From the NCBI GenBank assembly GCA_003021045.1, contig PXRN01000010.1, positions 248,001 through 312,000 on the forward strand: a DNA stretch of 64,000 bases, given 5' to 3'. Both the position numbers and the translations under genes were made by a program. Positions 51,548-60,047 of the stretch are shown in pieces (positions within the stretch are counted from its first letter, which is position 1; each line of letters opens with the position of its first letter). The notes beneath the pieces are model-generated. The model saw only the letters and a program-made list of their open reading frames with translations. It had not been told where the DNA came from and ran no database searches. This DNA is from Halobacteriales archaeon QS_4_69_34. GTDB lineage: Archaea; Halobacteriota; Halobacteria; Halobacteriales; Halococcaceae.

Positions 51548-53530
51548 TCACCCGAGCAGCGTGCCGAACAGCGCCTGGACGTCGACGACGTCCGCCCGAT
51601 CGTCGCCGTTGAAATCGAACGCCGTGGCGTCGTCCTGCACGGCCGCGCCGTCGCGGTTGACGAACAGCGCCTGGACGTCGATGACGTCCCCCGACCCGTC
51701 GCCGTTGACGTCCTCGTAGGCACCGTCGTCGTCGAGATCGCGTGGCGGGTTCTGGAAGCTCCCCACCGTGGAGGGGCCGTCGACCCCGGCGGCCTCGACC
51801 GGTCCGCCGTCGAGGGTGACCGTCGCGTCGCCGTCGACGTCGATCGAGCGGAGCTCGCCGCCGAAGACGTAGCTGTCGTGGCCGCCCTTCCCTACCTGCC
51901 CGGTCGCGGTCGTCCCCGAGATCACGTCGTTGGGGTCGACCGTGGCGTCGTTTTCGACTGTCCGCAGGAAGAGGTCGGCGTCCACCTCGAGCCGGTAGGT
52001 CGACCGGCCGCCGTTGCTGGCGATCGTCAGCGTATGGGAGGGGCCGATGCCGACCGGGTCGGGCGCGGGACAGCTCCCCGCGGTCCGGTTGCCGCTCGTC
52101 CGCACCGTCGCGCCGTCACGGACGATCGGCTGTCCCCCGACGTCGATCGTCGTGTCCCTGATCGTGTAGCCGTCGCCGCCGAGGAGGAACACGCCGTTGC
52201 GACCGTCGCTCGGCTGCCGGATACAACAGCTCTCGATCACGGAGCTCGGGCGCTCGCGGAGTTCGACGACCGAGTCGGTGCGATCGCCCCCGACGGCGGG
52301 GGCGTTCCCGGTGATGCTCACGCCGCGCAGCCGCCCGCCGTGAGGCTCCGGTGGGGGGTCGTAGTTCGGCCCGCCGTCGGGGCGTTTCGCGATCACACCG
52401 CGAACGCCACCGACGTCGACGCGGATCCGGGTGTTCGCCACGAGGAACTCGCCGACGGTGCCGTTGGCGACCACGCCGCCGTCGGCGTGGGGCGTCGCCG
52501 CGATCGTCACCTCGCAGTCGCGGACGGCGGGCCACCCCGACTCGACCTTCGCGGCCTCGAAGCGGACGCCGCGCTGGTTGAGCGCGTCCTCGGGGTTCGG
52601 GCTGTTCGAGGTAGCGGCGTCGACGGCGATCGTCGCGCCCCGGACGTAGCTGCCGTCCGAGCCGATGCGGATCTGCGAGATGTCGTTGTTCGCGTACGTC
52701 CCGCCCTTGATCCGGACGGTACCGTTCGTCCGTGAGGCGTACACCCCGTTGCCCGGAAAGCCCGAGAACTCACAGTTCTTCAGGGTGAGCGTTCCCTTCA
52801 TGCTGATACCGACCCAGACGCCGCCCCGGGTGTAGGCCCCCATCAGTCCCGCGTTGTGCGCGACCACGTTCTGCAGTCGTCCAGTGCCGTCGGGCGAGCG
52901 CACGATCGGGTAGAGCGCGTTGAACACGTCGGGATTCTCGTTACAACCCGGGCGGGCGGTGTTGCCACAGGTCTGGGGCTGGCTGTCGGGGTGGATGCCC
53001 TGCCCGCGGAACTCGACGTCGTGGATCTCCAGATCGTCCTCGACGGCGAGGTGGAGCCCCGGCGTCGCGCCCTTCGCGGTGAGGTCGATCGTGATGTTCT
53101 CGAACAGCAGCCCCGTCCCCCGGTCGATCATCAACAGCTTGTCGTTGAACCGCTCGGGGACGACGAAGCTCGCGTCACCCCGCCCGAGGAGGCCGAGGTT
53201 CGCGTGATCGAGCAGCACCGTCCGCTCGGTAAAGCGGTACTCGCCGTCTGGAAAGACGAGCAGCGTGTAGTCCGCGGCGGCCCGCTCGAGCTGTTCGTCG
53301 CAGGGCTCCTCGCCCGTGGGATCACAGCCCGCGTCCTCGACCATGTTCACGACGTGCTCGAAGCGGATACCGTGGCGCTCGGCGGCCGGCTCCGCTGCCC
53401 CCCGCCCCGCGAGCAGCGACAGCGAGCCCGCCGTGGCCCCGGCGACCTTCAGATACGACCGCCGATCGATCGAAACCCGCCCCGGTCCCCCCGGATCGTG
53501 CCGCCCCCCTCCCCCAGTGTGCTCCCCCAT
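51548..53530 (-). CDS. Tat-exported right-handed beta-helix protein with C-terminal dockerin-type domain
   Basis: 660 aa secreted protein. After a Gly-rich start the Tat motif is DRRSYLKVAGATAGSLSLLA. The body (about residues 60-470) is a right-handed parallel beta-helix: short repeats such as GTLTLKNCEFSGFPGNGVYA, GTVRIKGGTYANNDISQIRI, GYTIRDTTIDVGGQ, with the PbH1 pattern of alternating turns. Pectate-lyase-like folds degrade polysaccharides, but no lyase Lys/Arg triad is evident. A beta-sandwich segment with SHTLTIASNGGRSTYRLEVD follows. The final 63 residues are a canonical dockerin-type domain (DVNGDGSGDVID, DFNGDDRADVVD, preceded by DLDDDGAYED). It is 28 kb from the main dockerin cluster. 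Confidence 0.88.
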   Translation of the reverse strand: MGEHTGGGGRHDPGGPGRVSIDRRSYLKVAGATAGSLSLLAGRGAAEPAAERHGIRFEHVVNMVEDAGCDPTGEEPCDEQLERAAADYTLLVFPDGEYRFTERTVLLDHANLGLLGRGDASFVVPERFNDKLLMIDRGTGLLFENITIDLTAKGATPGLHLAVEDDLEIHDVEFRGQGIHPDSQPQTCGNTARPGCNENPDVFNALYPIVRSPDGTGRLQNVVAHNAGLMGAYTRGGVWVGISMKGTLTLKNCEFSGFPGNGVYASRTNGTVRIKGGTYANNDISQIRIGSDGSYVRGATIAVDAATSNSPNPEDALNQRGVRFEAAKVESGWPAVRDCEVTIAATPHADGGVVANGTVGEFLVANTRIRVDVGGVRGVIAKRPDGGPNYDPPPEPHGGRLRGVSITGNAPAVGGDRTDSVVELRERPSSVIESCCIRQPSDGRNGVFLLGGDGYTIRDTTIDVGGQPIVRDGATVRTSGNRTAGSCPAPDPVGIGPSHTLTIASNGGRSTYRLEVDADLFLRTVENDATVDPNDVISGTTATGQVGKGGHDSYVFGGELRSIDVDGDATVTLDGGPVEAAGVDGPSTVGSFQNPPRDLDDDGAYEDVNGDGSGDVIDVQALFVNRDGAAVQDDATAFDFNGDDRADVVDVQALFGTLLG

Positions 53531-53732
53531 CGGTACCGTGCCCGAATCGCTGTAAAAAGACCCTTCTGGCTGATTTCTCGCACGAACGGGCGGGATACTC
53601 CCCAGTTAGTAACGCCGCCGGGCGGGATCCGGAGCGTCATGGAACGCCCGCTTCGGTCCGGTCACGCTCGATCCGTCTCCCGGGGTGACCCGGCGCGAGA
53701 CGGTGTCCGAACCCGACGGCTGTTCGACGGCC

Positions 53733-54311
53733 CTACCGGCCATCGAGCAGCCGTCGCGCCGTCGCGGCCGTCCAGCCCGCGAGGACGACCGCGCCGACGA
53801 TCTCGGGGAGCGCGAGGCCCGCGCGGCGCAGGTCGCCGCCGGCGGTCCAGACGACCCACGCGGCGACGTTGACGCCCCCGAGACCGACGGTCGCCAGCCC
53901 GCGGGCGCGTGCCCCGGCGAGCGCTTCGCCCGCGCCGTAGATCCACAGCGAGAGCGACAGGAGGAGATAGAAGCCGACGGCGACCGGGAGATGCTCGGGA
54001 GTCCCGAGCGGGAAGACGCCGATCAGCCCCAGCGAGACCGCGGTGAGCGCGAACAGCGCGATCCCGGCGCGTTCGAGGGGGTGGTCGCTCGCGGTCCACA
54101 GCGCGGGCCCGAACCCCAGCGCGAGCAGACCACCGAGGATCAAGCCACCGTTGAAGAGGGGCGCGGTCGGCTCGCCGGGGGCCCCGAGGTTCGAGAGCGC
54201 ACTCCCCGTCCACGAGAAGGTCGGCGAGAGCAGCGTGGCGAGGAAGATCGCCCCCAGCGAGGCGACCGGCGCGGCGAGGCCGGCCAGCGCGCTCGCGCGT
54301 CTCGGCTGCAT
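53733..54311 (-). CDS. DUF998-type integral membrane protein
   Basis: 192 aa protein with six hydrophobic helices. DUF998 markers are visible: LSPTFSWTGSALSNLGAPGE in the first loop (the S-W-T-x-x-A-L-S-x-L-G motif) and GVFPLGTPEHLPVAVGFYLL. ATG at 54311 (MQPRRASALAGLAAP) is chosen over an Ala-rich start 15 codons upstream. The function of DUF998 proteins is unknown. It follows the DUF3179 lipoprotein gene by 82 bp on the same strand and may be cotranscribed. Confidence 0.85.
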   Translation of the reverse strand: MQPRRASALAGLAAPVASLGAIFLATLLSPTFSWTGSALSNLGAPGEPTAPLFNGGLILGGLLALGFGPALWTASDHPLERAGIALFALTAVSLGLIGVFPLGTPEHLPVAVGFYLLLSLSLWIYGAGEALAGARARGLATVGLGGVNVAAWVVWTAGGDLRRAGLALPEIVGAVVLAGWTAATARRLLDGR

Positions 54312-54393
54312 GGCCGCAGCTACCGCCTCGATGGCAAAGGCTTGCCGTCTCGGCACGACACGCGATGGGTCGATCGCCTCCCGGGGCGCCCGA

Positions 54394-55701
54394 CTACGCC
54401 CCGTAGACCTCGGTGTCGGGGTGGAACTCCAGCCACGCGAAGAAGAACTCCGGGGAGACCTCGTTGGCCTGCTGGAGGACTGTGCCCTCGTAGGGACCGT
54501 CGACGGCCCGCCCCGAGAGGATCTCCCAGCGCGACCCGCCGCCGGTCATGTGCGCCTCGCCGTCGGGCGCGAATTCCGGAGTCCCGCCGTCCGCGCGGCG
54601 TTCCCGCGCGGCGGTCGCGCGGGTGTTCGGGGCGACTTCGCCGACCCGGCGCTCGTAGGCGACGAGCGTCCCGCCGGGGCCGACGGCGACCACCACTGGG
54701 AGTTCGTCCACGGTATCGTTGATCACACCCGCCTCCGTCACGGCGTCGAGCGGATACGCGCGGGCCACGCCGTCGCTCGTGACGCCGATCACGGTCGTCT
54801 TGGGGTGGAGCCGATCGTCCTCGAACTCGCCGCCGATGCCGATGCGGGCCGACTCGTCGTACCCGAGGTAGGGAGAGCGCTCGTAGTCGCGGGTGACCTC
54901 CCCCGCCACCGTCCCCGAGATCGGCGGGGGCAGGAGCACTTCGCCGTCGGGGTGGGCCTCGCGCCACCCGCCCCACGTCGTCAGCGTCGAGGGCACCAGT
55001 TCGAGGGTCTCGCCCGTTCGAGGTCCGCGGATCGCGGTCGCCGAGATCTGGTTCCAGAGGCTGCCGGTCGCGCGGTCGTACATCACGAGGTTCGAGCGCC
55101 AGAGGTAGCCCGAGACGCCGAACGTCGTCTCCGCGCCGGCCACCCGACGTCGGGCGACGAGCCCGCTGCCACAGAGCGGACAGTACGTGACTAGGAGCGG
55201 TCCTCCAAAGCTGTCGTTGACGATCTCGTGCCAGTCGAGCACCGCCAACGGGTACGCGCGCGCCCGACCGTCGCGCTCGACGCCGATGATCGTCTCCCCG
55301 TCGTCGAGGCTGGGGACGGTGGTGTACTCGATGCCCGAGCGATCCCGAACGCTACGCGATTCGAGGTCGCTCCAGTCCCGGCCGAACTGCGGGTCGACGA
55401 TCGCCGGGATGGCGTCCTTGGGTGCGCCGCGACGGAGCTCGCTCTCGGGAAGCGGGAGCTCGACGCCGCCGATCGCGGCCACGTCGCCGGGATTCGACGC
55501 GTTCGGCCCGCCAGTCGCCGCCCCGGGGGTCGCCGACCCGCCGGTCCGTGATTCGGCCGGCGTCCGGTCTGTCGATGCCTCCCCGTCGATGCCGGTCGTC
55601 CCCGACGGCCCGCCGTCGCCCGAGTCGCCGATGGCCGCACAGCCCGCGAGCCCGGCGAGCGTCCCCGCGGCGAGCGCCGAGAGGTAGCGCCGTCGGTTCA
55701 T
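54394..55701 (-). CDS. DUF3179 lipoprotein
   Basis: 435 aa lipoprotein: a twin-arginine-like RRRYLSALAAGTLAGLAGC gives both Tat export and the lipobox (LAGC, Cys about residue 21). A Gly/Thr-rich linker precedes the DUF3179 domain, with IVDPQFGRDWSDLESRSVRD, VERDGRARAYPLAVLDWHEI, a CPLC motif in VTYCPLCGSGLV and two copies of the YP-L-x-x-x-x-x-E-x-x-N-D pattern. The CPLC pair could bind metal or be redox-active. It is divergent from a TlpA-like/CcdA-like pair, so an extracytoplasmic thiol or redox role is possible; not established. Confidence 0.87.
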   Translation of the reverse strand: MNRRRYLSALAAGTLAGLAGCAAIGDSGDGGPSGTTGIDGEASTDRTPAESRTGGSATPGAATGGPNASNPGDVAAIGGVELPLPESELRRGAPKDAIPAIVDPQFGRDWSDLESRSVRDRSGIEYTTVPSLDDGETIIGVERDGRARAYPLAVLDWHEIVNDSFGGPLLVTYCPLCGSGLVARRRVAGAETTFGVSGYLWRSNLVMYDRATGSLWNQISATAIRGPRTGETLELVPSTLTTWGGWREAHPDGEVLLPPPISGTVAGEVTRDYERSPYLGYDESARIGIGGEFEDDRLHPKTTVIGVTSDGVARAYPLDAVTEAGVINDTVDELPVVVAVGPGGTLVAYERRVGEVAPNTRATAARERRADGGTPEFAPDGEAHMTGGGSRWEILSGRAVDGPYEGTVLQQANEVSPEFFFAWLEFHPDTEVYGA

Positions 55702-55800
55702 GGCTCCCCGACGGGCTGTCGGGACTTAGCCGGCGCGGGCTCGTGCGCCGGCCGCTCACAATCGCCGCACGGATTTAGCCGTCCCGTGCCGAAGGCCACC

Positions 55801-56325
55801 ATGAACGGCGACACCCGTGGTCGCGCCCGTCGGGCGTTTCTCGGGAGCGGGCTGGCCGCGGCGGGCGCGCTCGCGGGCTGTCTCGGGGGAATCACCGGCT
55901 CCGAGGCGAAGAAAGAGGACGGACTCGCGCTCGACACCGTCGCAGTCGCCGGCTCGCCGGGCGGGACGATGGCGGTGAAGCCGGCCGGCGAGCCCGCGCT
56001 GCTCGATTTCTTCGCGACGTGGTGTGCGCCCTGCAAGCCACAGATGGCCGAGCTCCGCGCCGTCCGCGAGGAGTTCCCCGACCTCCACATGCTCTCGATC
56101 ACCTTCGAGGAGGATCCGGGACTCGTCGAGTCGTTCTGGACCGAATACGAGGGACGGTGGCCGGTCGCCACCGACCCCGCGGTGCGCACGGGCGAACGCT
56201 ACGGCGTCCAGCGCATCCCGACGCTGCTCGTGCTCGCCCCCGACGGGACCGAGGAGTGGCGACACGTCGGTCTGGCGAGCGCCGCGGGGATCGGAGAGCA
56301 GGTCGAGCAGGCACGGGAACGGTAG
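55801..56325 (+). CDS. TlpA/ResA-like thioredoxin-fold lipoprotein
   Basis: 174 aa membrane-anchored thiol-disulfide protein. The N-terminus has a Tat-type RARRAFLGSGLAAAGALAGC with lipobox Cys. The thioredoxin domain follows, with active site FFATWCAPCKPQ (WCAPC, about residues 72-76) and the cis-Pro loop RIPTLLVLAPDG. ATG at 55801 (MNGDTRGRARRAFL) is favoured over one five codons upstream because a TATA-like GGATTTAG lies about 30 bp before it. The start of the CcdA-like gene is 19 bp downstream, so the two form a redox operon. Confidence 0.88.
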   Translation: MNGDTRGRARRAFLGSGLAAAGALAGCLGGITGSEAKKEDGLALDTVAVAGSPGGTMAVKPAGEPALLDFFATWCAPCKPQMAELRAVREEFPDLHMLSITFEEDPGLVESFWTEYEGRWPVATDPAVRTGERYGVQRIPTLLVLAPDGTEEWRHVGLASAAGIGEQVEQARER

Positions 56326-56344
56326 GTAGAGAGGAAAGACGCAC

Positions 56345-57097
56345 GTGATCGACCTCGATGCGCTCCGGCTGGGCTTTGCCTTTTCGGCCGGCGTCGCCAC
56401 CTTCTTCGCGCCCTGTGCGTACCCGCTGCTGCCGGGCTACGTCGCCTACTACCTCGGCCGTGGCGCGAGTAATACAAACGGAGCGGCCGGGAGCGCGAAC
56501 GGCGCTGGGAGTGTGACGAGCGCTGGAGGGACGACCGGCGCGCGCCTGCGCCGGGCGGCGTTCGTCGGGCTGCTCGTGAGCGCCGGGTTCGTGCTCGTCT
56601 ACGCCGCGCTCGCGGGCGTGGTGCTGGCCGCCGGCGCGCGGCTGCTCTCGAACGTCGCGGTCCTCGAACTCGTCGTCGGCACGCTGCTCGTCGTCCTCGG
56701 GGTGGCGATGGCGCTCGGGCGCGGTCCCCGGCTGGGCCACCTCGCGCTCCCGGAGCGGCGGCGCTCGGCCGTGGGATTCGTCGCGTTCGGCGTCGTCTAC
56801 GCCGCCGCGGCGGCGGGCTGTACGGCACCGGTGTTCGTCGCCGTCGCGCTCGCCGCGCTCTCGGGCGGGCCGGCGACCGCCCTCGCCACCCTCGGCGCGT
56901 ACGCTGCCGGCATGAGCCTCCTGATGGTCGCGGTGACCGTCGCCTCGGCGCTCGGGCGCGACGCGCTCTTCCGGCGGCTCCCGGACCCGGGGCGCGTCTC
57001 GCGGGCCGCCGGCGCACTGCTCGCGCTCGCCGGCGTCGCCCAGATCTACCTGTTCGTGTTCGCGTTCGACGGCCTCGCGACGCTCGGTCTGGCGTGA
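56345..57097 (+). CDS. CcdA/DsbD-type transmembrane thiol-electron carrier
   Basis: 250 aa six-helix membrane protein of the CcdA/DsbD-gamma family. The paired cysteines face each other across two homologous halves: FFAPCAYPLLPGY in helix 1 (the A-P-C-x-x-P motif, Cys about residue 24) and AAAAGCTAPVFVA in helix 4. GTG at 56345 starts the frame. It would carry electrons from cytoplasmic thioredoxin to the adjacent TlpA-like lipoprotein for cytochrome c maturation or disulfide reduction. A short Asn/Gly/Ser-rich loop lies between helices 1 and 2. Confidence 0.87.
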   Translation: MIDLDALRLGFAFSAGVATFFAPCAYPLLPGYVAYYLGRGASNTNGAAGSANGAGSVTSAGGTTGARLRRAAFVGLLVSAGFVLVYAALAGVVLAAGARLLSNVAVLELVVGTLLVVLGVAMALGRGPRLGHLALPERRRSAVGFVAFGVVYAAAAAGCTAPVFVAVALAALSGGPATALATLGAYAAGMSLLMVAVTVASALGRDALFRRLPDPGRVSRAAGALLALAGVAQIYLFVFAFDGLATLGLA

Positions 57098-57216
57098 ACG
57101 ACCTCTCGGCGCTCGCCCACACGTCGTGGTCCACTCGTCGAGCGGAGCGACGAGAGCCGGGGGGGGGGTCGACCCGGGTCGACCGTCGTCCCGGATTCGC
57201 TCGGGCGTGGCGGAAC

Positions 57217-57224
57217 GGTTAACC
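57217..57224 (+). promoter_or_regulatory. TATA-like box of the pantoate kinase gene
   Basis: GGTTAACC, a perfect 8-bp palindrome, ends 24 bp before the ATG at 57249, consistent with a leaderless transcript. Confidence 0.4.
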
Positions 57225-57248
57225 GGGTGGCTGCGCTCGGGCGAGCCG

Positions 57249-58082
57249 ATGACCGACGGCGAGCCGGTGCGGGCGTTCGTCCCCGGTCACGTCACCGGTC
57301 TCTTCAGCGTCCACCCGCACGAGGACCCCCGCCGGGCGGGTTCGCGCGGGGCCGGATGCTGTCTCTCCGCGGGCGTCACGGTTTCGGTCCGCCCCGACCG
57401 ATCCGGCGAGGTCGTCCTCGGCGGTCGCGCGGTCGAGCTGGAGGCCGCGACGCGCGTCCTCGACGCCCTCGGCGTCGAGGCAGGGGTGTGTGCCGAGACC
57501 GCCCTCCCCGTGAGCGCCGGCTTCGGCGTATCGGGCGCGACCGCGCTCGGGACGGCGCTGGCCGCGAACACGCGCTTCGAGCTGGCACGCACCGAAAACG
57601 AGCTGGTGGGGATCGCCCACGCCGCGGAGGTCGCGGCCGGCACCGGACTGGGCGATGTGGTCGCACAGGCCCGGGGCGGCGTGCCGATCCGGGTGGAGCC
57701 GGGCGCACCCGCACACGGGGAACTCGATTGCATCCCCGCCCGAGGGAGAATCGAGCACGTCACGTTCGGCGAGCTCTCGACCGCCGACGTCCTCGGCGGG
57801 AGCACGGGGGGGCTCTCGCGGGCGGGCGAGCGCGCCCTCTCGACCGTTCTCGACGGACCGACGTTCGAACGGCTGCTGGCCGCGTCGCGCACGTTCGCCG
57901 ACGAGGCCGACCTCCTGACCCCGCCGGTCCGGGAGGCCATCGACGCGGTCGGCGCGGCCGGCGGCGAGGCCGTGATGGCGATGCTCGGCGACACGGTGGT
58001 GGCGCGCGGCACTGGCCTCTCCGACGCCGGCTACGACGCCGCGACCTGTACGATCGATCCCACCGGGGCGACGCTGCTGTAG
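57249..58082 (+). CDS. Pantoate kinase (archaeal CoA biosynthesis)
   Basis: 277 aa GHMP-superfamily kinase that phosphorylates pantoate, the archaeal route to coenzyme A. GHMP motif 1 VPGHVTGLFSVH starts at residue 11; motif 2 (glycine/serine-rich ATP loop) is VSAGFGVSGATALGTALAAN (about residues 90-109); a late GDVVAQARGGVPIRVEPG provides the Asp/Gly substrate loop. ATG at 57249 has a leaderless TATA-like box; a longer frame exists but is not protein-like. Its partner, phosphopantoate-beta-alanine ligase, lies 30 bp downstream with its own T-rich promoter, so the two CoA steps are adjacent. Confidence 0.9.
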   Translation: MTDGEPVRAFVPGHVTGLFSVHPHEDPRRAGSRGAGCCLSAGVTVSVRPDRSGEVVLGGRAVELEAATRVLDALGVEAGVCAETALPVSAGFGVSGATALGTALAANTRFELARTENELVGIAHAAEVAAGTGLGDVVAQARGGVPIRVEPGAPAHGELDCIPARGRIEHVTFGELSTADVLGGSTGGLSRAGERALSTVLDGPTFERLLAASRTFADEADLLTPPVREAIDAVGAAGGEAVMAMLGDTVVARGTGLSDAGYDAATCTIDPTGATLL

Positions 58083-58090
58083 GTTTTTAC
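58083..58090 (+). promoter_or_regulatory. TATA-like box of the phosphopantothenate synthetase gene
   Basis: GTTTTTAC lies directly after the pantoate kinase stop and 23-30 bp before the ATG at 58113, giving the second gene its own leaderless start. Confidence 0.45.
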
Positions 58091-58112
58091 GCGCCCCTCC
58101 GCAAGGGCGGCC

Positions 58113-58859
58113 ATGACCGACGGTGACGTGCCCGAGAGCCACCCGCGGAGCGAGTCGCTCGCCGTCCGCCACCGCCTCGAAGCGGGCGTCGAACGCGGCA
58201 TCACCCATACCCAGGGGCTGCTCGCTCACGGCCGCGGCGAGGCGTTCGACTATCTGCTGGGCGAGCGCACCATCGAGAGCGCTGCCCGCGCCGAGCGGAG
58301 CGCGGCCGCCCACCTCCTGCTCGCCGACCGTCCCGTGCTCTCGGTCAACGGCAACGTCGCCGCGCTCGTCCCCGAGGGGATCGTCGAACTCGCCGCGGCG
58401 ACGGACGCGGCGATCGAGGTGAACCTGTTCAATCGCACCGACGAGCGGCTGGCTGCGATCGCCGAGCACCTCCGCGAGCACGGCGCGCACGAGGTCCTCG
58501 GACTCGACGCGGACGCGCGGCTCCCGGGCCTCGACCACGAGCGCGCGAAAGTCGACGCCGCGGGCATCCCGGCGGCGGACGTCGTCCTCGTACCCCTGGA
58601 GGACGGCGACCGCGCCGAGGCGCTCGCGGCGCTGGGGAAAGTCGAGATCGTCGTCGACCTCAACCCCCTCTCGCGCTCGGCGCAGGCCGCCGACGTCCCC
58701 GTCGTCGACGACATCGTCCGGGCGATCCCGGCGGTCGCCGAACACGCCCGCGAGCTGGCCGGGGCTCCGAACGGGGAACTCGAACGCATCATCGCCGCGT
58801 TCGATCGCGAGCGGGCGCTCGAAGCGGCCGAACGGACCATCCGCACCGGCGACGGGTAA
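58113..58859 (+). CDS. 4-phosphopantoate-beta-alanine ligase (phosphopantothenate synthetase)
   Basis: 248 aa archaeal enzyme that joins 4-phosphopantoate and beta-alanine using ATP, replacing the bacterial PanC/CoaA order. Family landmarks: SLAVRHRLEAGVERGITHTQ, GEAFDYLLGERTIESA, VNGNVAALVPEGIVELAAAT, VNLFNRTDERLAAIAEHLRE and VVDLNPLSRSAQAADVPVVD. Length matches characterised archaeal members. It follows the pantoate kinase gene, and together they supply 4'-phosphopantothenate. Confidence 0.93.
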   Translation: MTDGDVPESHPRSESLAVRHRLEAGVERGITHTQGLLAHGRGEAFDYLLGERTIESAARAERSAAAHLLLADRPVLSVNGNVAALVPEGIVELAAATDAAIEVNLFNRTDERLAAIAEHLREHGAHEVLGLDADARLPGLDHERAKVDAAGIPAADVVLVPLEDGDRAEALAALGKVEIVVDLNPLSRSAQAADVPVVDDIVRAIPAVAEHARELAGAPNGELERIIAAFDRERALEAAERTIRTGDG

Positions 58860-59087
58860 GCCGGAGACCGGCCCCGGTCCGGGACCTACAGCGGGGAACG
58901 CCGGGCGTCCGTAGGAGGGGACGCCCGACCGCCGTCTCCCGCGCTGGACTGGCGGTCGTCGTAGGACGGAAGTCCCTCGTCGGGTCCGTCGGCACGGGCC
59001 GACGAGTGTGCACCGGTTCCGTCCGGCAGCACTACGTCGGTAGAGCGGGGACGAGCGTGCAACGGAGCGCGGGCGCTGTGAGTCCGC

Positions 59088-59483
59088 TCAGGCGTGGCCG
59101 TGGCCGTCGTGATGGTCGTGCTCGGCAGGGCACTCCTCGGTGGCGTGGTCGGGATCGTGACACCAGCAGTCGGGGCCACAGTCGGCGTGGGAGGCCTCGA
59201 ACCCCTGGATGGCGGCGAACTCGTCGGCGAACCGGCGTTTCGCCTCCCGCTCGCCTTCCTCGGTGAACACGTAGCCGTGGGCGGTGTCCCGGACGTACGC
59301 ACGCTCGGCGAGGTCCGCGAAGGTGTCTTCGAGGACGCCCGGCGGTGCGTCGAGAAAGCCCCGCAGGTCCGCGGGCGCGATCGCCTCCTCGATGCCCTCG
59401 CCGAGCATCCAGTAGGTGGCCTCGAGTACCTCGTCGCGCCAGAACAGCTCGTCGTGCTCCGGCGCGGACAGCGTGTCGCTCAT
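59088..59483 (-). CDS. Winged-helix-like protein with Cys/His-rich metal-binding tail
   Basis: 131 aa protein. The first 95 residues are helix-turn-helix-like (WRDEVLEATYWMLGEGIEEA, DLRGFLDAPPGVLEDTFADL, YVFTEEGEREAKRRFADEF), consistent with a small winged helix. The tail is a metal sink: DCGPDCWCHDPDHATEEC followed by PAEHDHHDGHGHA, giving four Cys and at least eight His in about 30 residues. This suggests sensing or chaperoning of Ni, Zn, Cu or Co. ATG at 59483 (MSDTLSAPEHDELFW) is preferred; longer starts are shadow. No metal transporter is adjacent. Function is inferred from composition only. Confidence 0.75.
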   Translation of the reverse strand: MSDTLSAPEHDELFWRDEVLEATYWMLGEGIEEAIAPADLRGFLDAPPGVLEDTFADLAERAYVRDTAHGYVFTEEGEREAKRRFADEFAAIQGFEASHADCGPDCWCHDPDHATEECPAEHDHHDGHGHA

Positions 59484-59612
59484 GCCCCCTGGTACCCGTT
59501 GTCGAGGCAAAAGCCTTCCCACCGCACCGAGGCCACGGGTAGCGTAGTAGTTCACGAAGCGAGAACCGGAGCAGACGACCGGAAAGCCCCCGGCGCGCTC
59601 GGGCTTCTGCTC

Positions 59613-59760
59613 GCGGGCTCGCCCGCTCGCACGGCCCGCGGAACCGTCGGTTCCGCGCTGCCCGCGGCTCGCTGCGGTCCTCGGCGTCGCCTGCGGTCCT
59701 TGCGTCGTCATCAGAAACCGACAGTTTCTGATCGGCCCGAAAATCGCGGAGCGATTTTCG
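59613..59760. repeat. Cluster of four perfect hairpins
   Basis: Four inverted repeats without mismatches lie within 148 bp: GCGGGC-tc-GCCCGC (59613-59626), GCGGAACC-gtc-GGTTCCGC (59638-59656), ATCAGAAAC-cgaca-GTTTCTGAT (59710-59732) and CGAAAATCGC-gga-GCGATTTTCG (59738-59760). The last two are A/T-rich for this genome. They could form a structured RNA, a multi-part regulatory site, or a MITE-like palindromic element. Confidence 0.8.
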
Positions 59761-60016
59761 AACGCCGGGGTTCGCCGAGCGGCCGGCCCCTTTCAGTCCC
59801 GCCCCACGGCGGTTTTTCGGCCGGCCGCCGCTTACCTCACTACTGCCGTGCCGGGGGCGGTAAACCGGCTGCGGAGCAAAGGCTCGCGATCGCCATTTCC
59901 ACTCCAGCGTTTTTCGTTGCGACGTTCGAGGATCGGCTCGTGGCTCTCAGTACTGCCTTCGACTCGCTTCGCCGCGTGCCACTCCCTTCCAGCCGGTAGA
60001 ACGATTCCGACCCACA

Positions 60017-60024
60017 TCTATATC
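60017..60024 (+). promoter_or_regulatory. TATA-like box of a small membrane-protein gene
   Basis: TCTATATC lies 24-31 bp before the ATG at 60048, the clearest TATA element in the window, giving a leaderless transcript. Confidence 0.55.
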
Positions 60025-60047
60025 GCGGTCGCGGCCGATCCGTCTAC

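Larger units (their letters stand above)
59484..60047. other. 564-bp gene-free stretch with hairpin cluster
   Basis: No supportable gene on either strand. It holds the cluster of perfect inverted repeats described separately (59613-59760), then a lower-GC segment leading to the TATA-like box at 60017. The segment between them shows nothing further. Confidence 0.6.

Noticed and set aside
57205-57249. tRNA-like sequence GCGTGGCGGAACGGTTAACC
   Set aside because: It resembles a D-arm start but no anticodon or T arm can be folded; it is the promoter region of pantoate kinase.
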